Notes: generated by a model from the sequence alone, not told the origin. A DNA stretch of 64,000 bases from Liolophura sinensis (GCF_032854445.1 NC_088296.1:11632706-11696705), one strand, 5' to 3'. Positions 1 through 10,718 are shown, counted from the stretch's first letter. Made by a program: numbers and translations.

Positions 1-464
1 CGATGGCATATCCCCCTTGTGCTATTGTCCCCTACAAAAGTGCAAACCCTGATCCCAATATCGGCAGTACTTTTTGAGATACCACCCCTAACATTTTGTT
101 TAACACTGATTTTAATACACAATACACTGTCAGGAATTTGGTAATTTACGGTATTTAATATGAACACATCATATCAACGATGGCATATCCCCCCTCGTGC
201 TATTGTCTTCTACACAAGTGCAAACCCTGATCCCAATACCGGCAGTACTTTTTGAGATACCACCCCTAACATTTTGTTTAACACTGATTTTAATACACAA
301 TACACTAAGTCAGGAATTTGGTAATTTACGGTATTTAATATGCACACATCATATCAACGATGGCATATCCCCCTTGTGCTATTGTCCTCTACACAAGTGC
401 AAACCCTGATCCCAATATCGGCAGTACTTTTTGAGATACCACCCCTAACATTTCGTTTAACATT
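1..464. repeat. Tandem array, about 178-bp unit, 2.6 copies
   Basis: The segment beginning CGATGGCATATCCCCC recurs at 1, 178 and 358 with near identity over the full unit. The array enters from beyond the window edge. It lies 115 bp downstream of the exon 9 donor in the MCC intron. The 70-residue open frame across it is a by-product. Confidence 0.9.
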
Positions 465-578
465 GCTTTCCCTGTTCTTAGACGCCAACGCTCAACATAC
501 CACATAATCGGCATGTAAAAAAGTTACATATGTATTCTTATTGTTAATTTAAACACAAGAGTAAATCCACTGACTCAC

Positions 579-972
579 CATAACTCCCTAACCCAGCCGC
601 ACGGCAGTTTGCCAGTAGCACGCCTTGCTCACTTTCCAGTAGCGCTACAAGCACCTCAAACGCCTCCAACGCCTGATCTGAATAATTTATGGCCAGTTGC
701 AGTGCCGTATTGTTTGACTCGTATTTTCCCATGAGAACACTCAATCTGTCCGTGTGTGCCCGACTTTCGTCGAGCGTTAGCTGCAGCAAGTCATTCTGAG
801 ATTTCAAATGGTCAATTTTGCTGGACAATCGTTCGGTTTCGATTTCAAATTCGCGTACATTGCTGTCGGATATTTCACTGCCACATTTGTAAAGTGTCTG
901 TATGATCTCCTGCATGTTGGAGCACTCCTGCAAACTCTGAGCCAGATGCTCCGCCAACTTGGCATTCGGCAG
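579..972 (-). CDS. MCC: MCC exon 9 (AEHLAQSLQ ... RAAGLG block)
   Basis: 131 codons plus 1 nt, acceptor TTTGTTTCAG, donor TATG|GTGAGT. It reads LPNAKLAEHLAQSLQECSN, then a long coiled coil REFEIETERLSSKIDHLKSQ, RLSVLMGKYESNNTALQLAI, ALEAFEVLVALLESEQGVLL and RAAGLGSY. This is the most conserved block of MCC and aligns almost without gaps to the vertebrate protein. The exon ends one base into a codon, so at least one more exon (vertebrate DENITQMLKRAHDCRKTAEN region onward) must lie left of position 1. The ORF continues 36 nt past the donor to a stop, which is intron. Confidence 0.96.
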
Positions 973-1418
973 CTGAAACAAAGACAAAATAATCTGTCTA
1001 TATTTCACTGGTGGAGAGACTTCATTGATTATTATTATTTTGATTACTGGGGCTTAAGGTTATTTTAAACGTTAGCTCAGTCATATCCCGATGGTGTCCA
1101 CTTGTAACAGACCAGACACAATGACCACATATTTATGGTGCTGCCTCACTGGAACACCATGCCGAATACACCAGACACAAAGACCCACCAGGTCATATTA
1201 TTCTGACACCAGGCCCACCAGTACTTCGCCTTCTCATCTTATGTTGAACGCCAAGGAAGACAATGCCAAGATTACCAATGTTCAAGTCTTAGTTAGGACT
1301 CAATTTGGGATCAACCCCTGGATACTACCGTTTCAGAGTCTACATCTGTCTATGTTTCACAGCCAAGAATCTACATCTGTTATGTTTCATCTCAAAGCCC
1401 CAGTAAAAAAGAACTCAC

Positions 1419-1530
1419 CCCGTACGATGACAGTTCTGACCCCAACACCTGCCTATCAGTGGAACTTGTACGCAGCTTCTTCAATTCTGCAATTTTGGCC
1501 ACGGGAAAGTTTTCACAACTTCCTGCCGAT
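1419..1530 (-). CDS. MCC: MCC exon 8 (VAKIAE ... VLGSELSS)
   Basis: One base completes an Arg codon, then 37 codons: SAGSCENFPVAKIAELKKLR through STDRQVLGSELSSYG, ending GGG|GTGAGT. The acceptor is CTGTTTTCAG. The peptide follows vertebrate IPIAKIAE and SSDRPVLGSEISS. This exon is required by phase: exon 7 ends with two bases over and exon 9 starts in phase 0, so a direct join would shift the frame. The 147-residue open frame on the plus strand across here is antisense shadow. Confidence 0.93.
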
Positions 1531-1654
1531 CTGAAAACAGAAAATGGAAAAAACTGTCACTCCACTGCTCCACTGGTCATTATTGTTCCTAGTGAAACAA
1601 AGGCAAAATAATTTACACATATAACGATTGAGTAGAAGGATTTACTCTGTGGGC

Positions 1655-1722
1655 CACATGGGGATTTGAACTCCGATCTCCAGGTGAAGTCCCGTGCTCT
1701 CAACTCAGCTAATGTGGAATTC
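1655..1722 (-). other. tRNA-like sequence (SINE head or tRNA pseudogene)
   Basis: Read on the minus strand it has a box-A-like TTAGCTGAGTTGAGAGC and a box-B-like GGAGTTCAAATCCCC, flanked by CCACAT and ATGTGG, which can pair as an acceptor stem. The anticodon and T stems have mismatches, so a functional tRNA is unlikely. It sits in the intron between exons 8 and 7. Confidence 0.4.
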
Positions 1723-1994
1723 CTTCAAACAACAGCTTTAACAAATGTGTAGCTCATCTGTTATCTCGAATGCATAAATTACTCAATATTATATTAGACC
1801 TGAAGTTTACATGAAACATTTTGCTGGGTTCTGTTTGACGCCCTTATGGGGCCTCCCATGAGTCTCCTTTTGAGTGAAGTTTTCTTATCAGAAAACCCTT
1901 GGTCTTTGCATCGAAAGTATCAAATTATGGCATTTATGTGCTCTTGACTGTCCATTTTCCAAGGCTATACTTTAGGGTGAAATACAGTACTATG

Positions 1995-2215
1995 TACCCA
2001 AATTCCTCCACCTTTTTACATACAAAAGAGCAACTTTAAGTGCAATTTATGCACATTCTTTAATCCATTTTGGAGACAAAACTGCATTTGCTTAATTGGC
2101 CAATTTCAAAGCTTCACAAAATGTACAATTTTATCAGTCAACACAGACTAACGCCGTCAGAATATGCTTGAAAAAACACACTGCACATATGCAAAAATGT
2201 TGAAGAATTAAAGTA
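1995..2215 (+). mobile_element. MITE-like element, family M1
   Basis: Starts TACCCAAATTCCTCCACC and ends TGTTGAAGAATTAAAGTA. The ends are imperfect inverted repeats of each other (consensus TACCCTAATTCTTCAACC). Internal sequence (AAAGAGCAACTTTAAGTGCA, GGAGACAAAACTGCAT) recurs at 22789, 22997 and 62537. About 220 bp, no coding capacity. Confidence 0.65.
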
Positions 2216-2503
2216 CAAAATATGTGTGTGTGTGTGTGTATTTACTGTTTTATAATTTCATGATGTACTCAAGAGCTAGATTTGCTAGATATAATATCAC
2301 TTAATGAGTAAGAGGTGGAAATGAACACACAATGTCACTGGTCAATTAACAGGGGTCTAAAATTTGGCCATCTACTACACTAAACGTCATATTCACTCTT
2401 CTCTAACAGTAAGCTTAAAAGATACCGATGATAATTTGCTTGAAAAGAACAATGGTTTAGAATGATTTCATGAGAAACACTTAAAAGCCAAACATAAACG
2501 CAT

Positions 2504-2920
2504 TCATGGAACATTTGCACAACATTCACGCAAACAAATATTCACATGCAAAGTATTCATGCAATGGAACATTTCTTTTCAAATCATTTATTCAACCAAA
2601 TGGTTGCACAGTAAACAATTTATCCAACCAAGCACTTGTACACCAGTTCCTACTACCAAACAATTGCACATACCATCTATGTAACCAAATACTTGCACAT
2701 CAAACTATTCATACAACCAAATATATATACAAAGATACATGTACAACAAACCATTCACACGGCCAAAATTTGCACAATAAAGCATTGATGCAAACCTTTC
2801 ATACAGCCAAACATTGCAAAAAAAAAAAAAACCTACAACCAAAAATTTGCACATCACACCATTCACACAACCAAATAAGCAGCCATTCATAAAGTCAAGC
2901 ATTCACTTGGTGAACATTCA
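2504..2920. repeat. Degenerate tandem repeat of about 20-22 bp
   Basis: Loose repeats of CAxxCAAATATTCACATxx / AACCAAATxxTTGCACAT across about 400 bp, more diverged than other arrays in the window. The open frames on both strands here consist of the repeat. Confidence 0.65.
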
Positions 2921-3053
2921 CAGCTAAACAGTAAGAAGATGTAATTAGATGGCCAACACAAACACATGACCTACTTTTGGCAGCCATACTAGAGTACTGC
3001 GTCTATACCAGCCTATGTTAACATGACACCAATATGACTGGGTGGCCACTGTT

Positions 3054-4177
3054 ATGCTAGGGTGATGATGTCACACACAACCCCTTAATACCAATAAATG
3101 TCAATCTTACAAGGTAAGAAGGTCAGGCTGTGCTAGGGTGATGACGTCACACACAACCCCTTAATACCAATAAATGTCAATCTCACAAGGTAGGAAGGTC
3201 AGGCTGTGCTAGGGTGATGACGTCACACACAACCCCTTAATACCAATAAATGTCAATCTTACAAGGTAGGAAGGTAAGGCTGTGCTAGGGTGATGATGTC
3301 ACACACAACCCCTTAATACCAATAAATGTCAATCTTACAAGGTAGGAAGGTCAGGCTGTGCTAGGGTGATGACGTCACACACAACCTCTTAATACCAATA
3401 AATGTCAATCTTACAAGGTAGGAAGGTCAGGCTGTGCTAGGGTGATGACGTCACACACAACCCCTTAATACCAATAAATGTCAATCTTACAAGGTAGGAA
3501 GGTCAGGCTGTGCTAGGGTGATGATGTCACACACAACCCCTTAATACCAATAAATGTCAATCTTACAAGGTAGGAAGGTCAGGCTGTGCTAGGGTGATGA
3601 TGTCACACACAACCCCTTAATACCAATAAATGTCAATCTTACAAGGTAGGAAGGTCAGGCTGTGCTAGGGTGATGACGTCACACACAACCCCTTAATACC
3701 AATAAATGTCAATCTTACAAGGTAGGAAGGTCAGGCTGTGCTAGGGTGATGATGTCACACACAACCCCTTAATACCAATAAATGTCAATCTTACAAGGTA
3801 AGAAGGTAAGGCTATGTTAGGGTGATGACGTCACACACAACCCCTTAATACCAATAAATGTCAATCTTACAAGCTAGGAAGGTCAGGCTGTGCTAGGGTG
3901 ATGATGTCACACACAACCCCTTAATACCAATAAATGCCAATCTAACAAGGTAGGAAGGTCAGGCTGTGCTAGGGTGATGATGTCACACACAAACCCTTAA
4001 TACCAATAAATGTCAATCTAACAAGGTAAGAAGGTCAGGCTGTGCTAGGGTAAAGACGTCACACACAACCCCTTAATACCAATAAATGTCAATCTCACAA
4101 GGTAGGAAGGTCAGGCTGTGCTAGGGTGATGACGTCACACACAACCCCTTAATACCAATAAATGTCAATCTTACAGT
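3054..4177. repeat. Tandem array, 76-bp unit, about 15 copies
   Basis: Units run TGCTAGGGTGATGACGTCAC... to ...CTTACAAGGTAGGAAGGTCA with few substitutions. Seven copies contain the palindrome TGACGTCA (a perfect cAMP-response-element sequence), seven have TGATGTCA and one AGACGTCA. The array ends 74 bp downstream of the exon 7 donor in the MCC intron. No open frame. Confidence 0.95.
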
Positions 4178-4250
4178 GTAAGGGGAAAAATGTTAATTAG
4201 TCTGTTCTCTTCTAAGACAACAAGGCACAAAATCCAACACATACATGTAC

Positions 4251-4363
4251 CTCTCCCCGGTGCTTGGGTTGATGTGCTGCGACTTGGTCGGGGTGGAGGT
4301 TCGGCTGGTTTGGGGGCTGGGTGTGGACTCTATGCCATTCAACCTTCCCTGAAGTTCACGTAA
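4251..4363 (-). CDS. MCC: MCC exon 7 (RELQ ... INPSTGE)
   Basis: 37 codons plus 2 nt: LRELQGRLNGIESTPSPQ, then TSRTSTPTKSQHINPSTGE, ending GAGAG|GTACATG. The acceptor is TTTTCCCCTTAG. RELQ and INPSTGE sit at the corresponding positions in vertebrate MCC, while the Ser/Thr/Pro-rich middle diverges and contains several SP/TP dipeptides that could be phosphosites. The exon is shorter than most tracked open frames and was found by reading the strand between exons 6 and 9. The 76-bp tandem array begins 74 bp downstream of its donor. Confidence 0.93.
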
Positions 4364-5023
4364 CTAAGGGGAAAAAAAAATAGGGTTAAGATACATGCTG
4401 TATACATTTAAGATTGCACATTACTGGGGCCCATTCTATGAAACTGTCACAATGCTGCCTTCAGCACATTTGCGACTGCTTCACAGAACGGGCCCTTGAG
4501 CAGTTAAACTCACCTAGCGAACTACAACGTTAAGAGAGTTACATGGGAAGATACAATGTAAAACATTAGGCGATATTCTTGTACTTATGGCTGACAAAAA
4601 CAAGGATTTCTGATAGTATGTTAGACAGCTGAACAATCCCCACAGCAAGCATAAAGTGTGAACATCAGCAAAATGAAGTTACATGTTTGTCCTTGTGACG
4701 TGGAGTTTTGTATTAAATTCCACGTTATATAAACTTAATTAAAACCTTTAAAGCTGTTACCTGCATCATGAAGGCCTGGGACTGATTAAATCAATATTCG
4801 AAATATGAGTTTAGAGCTTATTTTCAAGCCTATACAAAGCAAATTTCAACCACATCACATATGTTACATGTATCTCGAGACATGTATATATCTAAAACGT
4901 CAATTTCCAGAAACCCAAACTATCCATTGTGACAAGGTTTTTCAGTTTTGACCTAAGTCAGAAATGTGTTTTCATGAATACGGCCCCTGGTACATATGTA
5001 CATATGTATTTGATATCACACAC

Positions 5024-5353
5024 CCGTTTTTTCAGTCGCTCTTTCTCTTCCCGAGTTCCACACAGCGCATTCCTCAGACAGTGAAGCTCTGATTCCTGCC
5101 TGGCTAGGGCTTCCTGCATGGCAGAGTTCTCTCCCCTTAGCTGGTCCATCTCCGGGACGAGCAAGTATTGAGATCGTTCTATGTCCGTACCCCCAAGGCG
5201 GTTGACTAGAGGGGGTGGAGAGACGGGATACGGTGGGGAACAGGGTGAAGGAACCCCTGGGTGTTGATACTCCTCTGACGGGTTGAGGGGAGGGGGTGGA
5301 CTCGTGGGAGGGGGAGGTGGAGTGAAGTGTAACTTCTCCATCTGACGACAAAC
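5024..5353 (-). CDS. MCC: MCC exon 6 (proline-rich insert plus coiled coil)
   Basis: 110 codons, phase 0 at both ends; acceptor TTTTCCCAG, donor CGG|GTGTGTGA. The first third (5215-5335) is Pro-rich, with runs such as TPPPPPTSPPPPLNP and PYPVSPPPLV. It is followed by MDQLRGENSAMQEALARQES, LHCLRNALCGTREEKERLKKR. The last part matches the vertebrate segment LREENESLTAML...IREERDRLRRR. Vertebrate MCC as I recall it has no comparable polyproline stretch, so this looks like a lineage-specific SH3-, WW- or profilin-type ligand region embedded before the coiled coil. The other open frame over the same DNA on this strand is a shadow. Confidence 0.93.
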
Positions 5354-5691
5354 CTGGGAAAATAAACACGGTTGAGGTAAACATCAGCATGTATATTTAA
5401 GTTACATTAGTATTACTGCCAGACTAACTATTGTTCAAAAGCACATTTTTGCCATTCGATAAAACTTTCCACATTTCCCATACACAAGCCCTTATGTACA
5501 TGTATTCAAACAGTATTATCCTTAATTTGCTATTGACAAACAGAATTCAAAACTAACACAGAACTGATTAAACCAAAATGGGTGTATCTCAGGATGTGTT
5601 AAAGGGACATAACCCAGTAAATCTGCGCAAGAACAAGTAGCAGCAGTCTTAAACCTTTTGGACAATCCAAAATAAGTCTAATTGGTATTTA

Positions 5692-5927
5692 AAGGGTCAC
5701 GCGAGTATGTGCAGATATTGGCGAGACAGGTGGCGGCTCTCACAAAGTAACGTAGAAGACGTTATTTTACAATAATGAATAGATTGAATACACAGAGCCT
5801 ATCTGATACACATCTGTCTGTCGACTCGATGGTGCTGTTGGCATCTAAAGTAAAGTCACGTCTTTTAGGTGCTGTAGTTTGTGAAAGTCCCCACCTGTCT
5901 CGCTGATATCTGCGAGAACGCCCGAGA
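5692..5927. repeat. Long imperfect inverted repeat (foldback or MITE-like)
   Basis: The left arm includes GCAGATATTGGCGAGACAGG at about 5712; the right arm, reverse-complemented, reads GCAGATATCAGCGAGACAGG. Similarity extends over about 50 bp per arm (CACAAAGTA versus CACAAACTA on the inner side). Arms are separated by about 130 bp. It lies in the intron between MCC exons 6 and 5; the 64-residue minus frame inside it is not supported. Confidence 0.65.
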
Positions 5928-6745
5928 CCTCTGAAGTGCCCAATGGGGTTACTCATCCACAGCTGATGATTCTACATTTGCGTCAATACATCTCTTAAAC
6001 ATCGTATCGAAGGCTTGCCATGAAAGATGAGAAATACATCGACCAGCGTAAATACTTCCTGGAGAATTCTGAGTTAATTACTTTTGGCCCTGAACAGTTA
6101 CAGTTAGTTTCTGAAACTTTTCAAAACTTCTGCAGATAGTGTTATTTGGATACCTGCCAATTCTGAATGACATACATGTATCTACTGCAAAGCGAAAAAA
6201 AAAAAAAAATACTGCTTAAGCTGGCAGCCTGTGACACACACAAGTATTAACCATTCCAGATAACAGAAAGCATCGCAGAACGTCTCTGGACTAATGCATG
6301 CCTAATACATTTAAGTGCCTGTTCCAGAGCCTTGGGCAGGATGGTCTACCTGTTCAGGATGAGTATGAGTATATGAGAGTGTGTGGTCATTAGCAGGGTG
6401 GTGACTGTCTTGATTTGGCTGGGTAAACAGTGACACTAAGCCCTAAACATGCTGGATCCTGGCCAGTTTGTGCAACTGGTCAAATAGCCATTGTTCTACA
6501 ATGCATGCAGGTGCAATTACTGGTACACTATAAACAAGAAAATAAAAAAAAAGAAAAAAAGACTGCCAAAGGATTACATGTAGCTCAAGCTGTGAAGCTT
6601 TTGTATTATGAGGTTAGAACACCTCATTTACTCTACAGGAAGAGTGTCAGTGTTTGGTGAAAGTAAGATTGAATCTGTGTAAGCTGAAGCCCTCCCAATC
6701 TACAGGTCTATTCACTGTCATAATTAACTCAACCCGCAAACAGTT

Positions 6746-6886
6746 TGGGCGGCAAACTGTGAAAACCCAGCAATGGGCGGCACACTGTGAAAACCCAGCA
6801 ATGGGCGGCACACTGTGAAAACCCAGCAATGGGCGGCACACTGTGAAAACCCAGCAATGGGCAGCACACTGTGAAAACCCAGCAAT
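6746..6886. repeat. Tandem array, 28-bp unit, 5 copies
   Basis: GGGCGGCACACTGTGAAAAC followed by CCAGCAAT repeats every 28 bp with almost no divergence. 28 is not a multiple of 3, so all three frames on the minus strand cycle through the same peptides; not coding. Confidence 0.93.
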
Positions 6887-9119
6887 ACCTTGCCTTGCGT
6901 GTGATTTACAATCTGCAAATGTAGTCATCCGTTCAGGAACGGAAATCTTTTCAGTTTTTGATAGCATACAAATTTTTTTACACCATTTTCAACATGGGAC
7001 ACTTCACTTGTGGCAGACTGTTTTTTTTGCATCGTAATTTACAGCGTGCAAATATGGGCATCAGTTTTTTACATTTACAAATATTTTATTTGCATTATTA
7101 TTTATACTGTGAAAGTTTAAACTCAAGTTTGAAGGGAGGAGTATTTTGATTGTATTATTATTCATAACCTTGAGCTTAGTGGTACCACAAGGGAGGTGAA
7201 TTCCAGAAATAACTTTGTACTCTAACATTAGATAAATGAAACGCTTGGGTTTTTTTCCCCCGTAATACAGAGCATATGATATCACGTGGACTAACATACA
7301 AAACCACTAAACAACTTCTCAGCATGCTTCTTTGGACTTAAAAACATGGTTAAACTACAGTTTTCCTACAGCCTCTGGGATCAGTCTAAAAATTAAGGAG
7401 CCTGCTGTGTTGACGTCAACGGTGATAGCTGTCAGAACAGCTCTGTTGTAAGGGAGAGGGGATTGGGGGGGGTGGGGGGTGGGGGGTGAGGGTACAGGTT
7501 TGAGCCGGAATTGGGGATGTTAACCTGGTCCATTATTCCCAATACATGTAAGACATGTATGAAGTCATTTCTGAATATTTCTGAACACTGACAGAAAATA
7601 TGTATAAATTTGAGAAAAATTGAAAAATATACAATGAAAATTTTTTTTTACAATTTTGGGGTAAATTTGTCTTCATTTTCCTTTAACCATACTCTTCATT
7701 TTATACTGCCCTTCAAAGTTGTCAATGCAATTTGGGGAGTGGGGGTGGGAGGTGGGGGCTGGGGGTAGAGCACTAAACTGCCCAGCCAGTTATCGCCCAA
7801 AACACTATGGGAATAGCCCCAGAGGTGTGAAGATAACTAAGTCACAATTGGCAATCAAGCAAATAATCTGACTTCCTGTGGCTCCATCTATTAACTGTTT
7901 ATATATGGGTTACCAAGGCATTACCTTTGTCTGTGCCTTGTGTAAATGTGTCTTATTTTTTTCCTTACAGGACGAATCTGTTCTTCTTGACTTTTACATG
8001 TTTTTGTTGTTGTTACCCTCATAATTACTGGTGCTTGACTGATTGATTTTCATGTTTCTCAGTGGTCAGCTTTTCAAAATTTAAAAAATTTAGTCCAGAA
8101 ATCATAAACATATAACTGGTGGAAGGTTTATAGGGTCTGGTAATATTGGTGAAGCTGTAAAGTTTATGCACAAATTAAACGGGTAACACTGGATCACTGT
8201 ATGACCCATAATACGGGCATATCACAATCCTATCTATTTTAAAAGGAAAGAAAAACTCTCCAATCATTTTGATTCCAACAAAATCAGAATTTTTACTGTT
8301 TCTGTTGTCTTTATGCTTTTTTCTTGATTTTTTTAAAAGTGATAACTTGTAAACTGAACATGGTACAAATCCAATTAAGTGGGGCAACCATGTTCTTCCA
8401 GTTGTGCCCCGAGCTCTTCAGTGCCCGGAGGTAATATTGTTTACCCTAGCTTCAGTAGATTTCCATACTGACTTCCTTCTCCCTGTCCCACTGTGACATG
8501 TCCTCTGCAGAAAGATGCTGTGGAACGTTTACACATTTTGAAATCAGTGATGTGAGGGAAACTCTTACTGACTACAGATTAACACAGTTCTAGGTTCACA
8601 ATATAGTTACCCTGAGAGAAGTACTGTTGTTTGTTCTTCAGATTTGGGATGCATGAAGCAATTTGTTTTTTTACTTCTTAAAATAGAGTTTAGGTTGCGG
8701 CCTATAATATAAAAGTATAACATAGCTTCCATGCTTTATTCTTTGAGATTAAAAATAGCTTTAGACTAGTTTTCCTTAGGCACCAGCAGACAGTTTGGAA
8801 ATTAGGTAGCCTGCTGTGGTGACCTCAATGGTGATTGCTGTCAAAATACATGTAACTGTTGGGGAGACAGCCCGATTTGGGCGAGCTAAGCTGGTCTCAT
8901 GTTCCCAGTATGTTCATCAGTCATCTTATTTCCACATATTCCCGACCAGTGACAGAAAATATGCATAACACAGTAACTAGTAAGAGATATAAAATATGCC
9001 TCAAAAATGAAAATGATTTTCTCATTTATTTGGCATATCTTTCTTCATTTTCCATAAAACCACATTCTTCAGTTTATAGGGACTACAGGCAATGGGCTTT
9101 TATTTCCAGTATAGCTCAT

Positions 9120-9412
9120 CTTATGATGGTAAGGTTATGATGGTAAGTTTATGATGGTAAGTTGATGGTAAGTTTATGATGGTAAGTTTATGATGGTAAG
9201 CTTATGATGGTAAGTTTATGATGGTAAGCCTATGATGGTAAGCCCATGATGGTAAGTTTATGATGGTAAGCCTATGATGGTAAGTTTATGATGGTAAGCC
9301 TATGATGGTAAGCCCATGATGGTAAGTTTATGATGGTAAGCCTATGATGGTAAGCCCATGATGGTAAGTTTATGATGGTAAGCCTATGATGATAAGTTTA
9401 TGATGGTAAATA
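9120..9412. repeat. Tandem array, 15-bp unit, about 20 copies
   Basis: TATGATGGTAAGTTT repeats, with a TTT to CCT or CCC variant at the last positions. It directly abuts the 3' end of the SINE-B copy at 9427-9712 (minus orientation), suggesting that it arose at the SINE tail. Confidence 0.93.
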
Positions 9413-9426
9413 CTTATTCTTATGTA

Positions 9427-9712
9427 TGCTTGGGGTTTTACATTACACTTAACAATGTTTTAGGCGTATGACCACATGTTATATACCGTGTGCTGCTGCC
9501 AGTGAAGTATCATGCCAAAGACACCCAGACATCGTACCCCACCCACATCATACCAACACCAGTCCGAGTCCTATGTTCATGCTCTAACCTCTAGGTACTG
9601 AGTGCCCAGCATGCGTAATAAGTACCATTTTTAAAGTTTTTTTAGGACCTGACCCGGGTTTGATACCAGGTCTACCGTCCTTAAGACGGACACCATTAGA
9701 CCACTGAAGCCT
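9427..9712 (-). mobile_element. SINE-B copy, tRNA-derived
   Basis: Minus strand: a tRNA-like head (box A TGGTCTAATGG, box B GGTATCAAACCC), a body with diverged similarity to the copy at 44952, and the 3' part ATTGTTAAGTGTAATGTAAA ... CCCCAAGCA. It overlaps no exon; exon 5 ends 98 bp away. Confidence 0.65.
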
Positions 9713-9809
9713 TCGTATATATTACGATTGCAACAAATGTATCAGCTCTTGTCAGTCTTTCGTTCTGCTCTGTACATGTGTAACGATAGAGCCCCATGGC
9801 TATTCGTAC

Positions 9810-9958
9810 CTTGACAGCATCCTCCTCCCCTGTATCTTCATTCTCACCGATGAACTGATCTTTGTACGAGTCCTCATCGATCCGCCGATGGTGGTCAATC
9901 GTGTTTTCCAGATCGGCCACAACCCGCGAGAACTCCACGGTAAGCTCATTGCCCATTT
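9810..9958 (-). CDS. MCC: MCC exon 5
   Basis: Opens with two bases completing a Glu codon, then 49 codons, MGNELTVEFSRVVADLENTI through GENEDTGEEDAVK, ending CAAG|GTACGA in phase 0. The acceptor is a clean TTGTTGTTTTCAG. The NELTVEFSRVVADLENTI stretch aligns with the vertebrate segment NSELQRVLTGLENV. The acidic C-terminal half (DEDSYKDQ, GENEDTGEED) replaces a longer vertebrate region, so either this part shortened here or a small exon between 5354 and 9809 was missed. Confidence 0.9.
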
Positions 9959-10045
9959 CTGAAAACAACAACAACAACTTGTTATATATTGATTTCAGTC
10001 GTGTATAATTCTGTATTCAAGAAGTTTTCATGTATGTACACTGTA

Positions 10046-10253
10046 CATCTTGAACCATTTTAATCAAAAAAGCACTTTTCTTTCAGGGGAATTTATGCAT
10101 ACAATTATTATCTAAACAATGCTAAAAATTATTTGTTTGTGTCACCAAAGATGCAAGCTTCATAAAACTGTGCAAAATATTTCTCTAAACACATAGTTAT
10201 CTCAATGTTTCAAAATATTGATTTTGGGCTATTGAGAAAGTTGAAGAATTAGA

Positions 10254-10255
<2 letters not shown>
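10046..10255 (+). mobile_element. MITE-like element, family M2
   Basis: Begins ATCTTGAACCATTTTAATC and ends GTTGAAGAATTAGAGTA, with core AAAGCACTTTTCTTTCAGGG and GAATTTATGCATACAATTAT. The same core recurs at 32034, 43757 and 50418. Inverted ends (CTTCAACC / GGTTGAAG-like) tie it to family M1. Confidence 0.6.

Positions 10256-10301
<46 letters not shown>
10255..10301. repeat. (TA)n microsatellite
   Basis: About 23 uninterrupted TA dinucleotides directly after the M2 element. Confidence 0.98.
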
Positions 10302-10304
<3 letters not shown>

Positions 10305-10360
10305 AGTATATATGATAGCAGTCACTTTAATACATGTAGGAAGTTGCAGAGAATTGAGAT

Positions 10361-10556
10361 TGAGTGCTTGGGGTTTAATGTCATACTTAACAATTTTTCA
10401 GTCATATTACGACGTAAGAATCCTTAGTATGCATGTAATGTGCCTCCTTGTTGCAGGACGGATTTCCACTGCTCTTTTATCTAGTGCTGCTTCACTGAGA
10501 TGCCTACTGAAGGCAAGTAAACCGCCACGCCTGAGCCATTATACTGATACCGATCT
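10361..10556 (-). mobile_element. SINE-B copy, 5'-truncated
   Basis: Minus orientation of the unit at 44952: 3' part CTTGGGGTTTAATGTCATAC, then AACAATTTTTCAGTCATAT, GTGCCTCCTTG, ACGGATTTCCA and TAGTGCTGCTTCACTGAGA. The tRNA-like head is missing or unrecognisable. Confidence 0.75.
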
Positions 10557-10718
10557 ATAGTCAAAAGAACTCTGAAAATCATGCAAAATGCGCAACTAAG
10601 TCACACGCAAAATTTGGGGTCATTCTAATACTGCATTCTGCACACATTACTTGACGACAAAGATTTCCTCTGATAGCATTAGAACCTTAGATCCTCCCCT
10701 CACGGGGCAATACATTAC

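Larger units (their letters stand above)
1531..4250 (-). other. MCC intron 7 contents
   Basis: 2.7 kb between exons 7 and 8. It holds the tRNA-like sequence, one M1 element, a short (TG) run near 2224, the degenerate 20-mer array and the 76-bp array. I see no further exon here, and phase requires none. Confidence 0.7.
5354..9809 (-). other. MCC intron 5 contents
   Basis: 4.5 kb holding the inverted repeat at 5692, the 28-bp array, a G-rich tract near 7460-7490, a diverged segment duplication (7330-7710 versus 8750-9080), the 15-bp array and a SINE-B copy at 9427. I searched it for a missing MCC exon corresponding to the vertebrate segment between exons 5 and 6 and did not find one. Confidence 0.6.

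Noticed and set aside
808-1068. 86-residue plus-strand frame
   Set aside because: Antisense shadow of MCC exon 9.
1091-1534. 147-residue plus-strand frame
   Set aside because: Antisense to MCC exon 8, which has phase-matched splice sites and a conserved peptide.
5016-5390. 124-residue minus frame overlapping exon 6
   Set aside because: Alternative frame of the same exon; the other frame carries the conserved EEKERLKKR segment and joins neighbours in phase.
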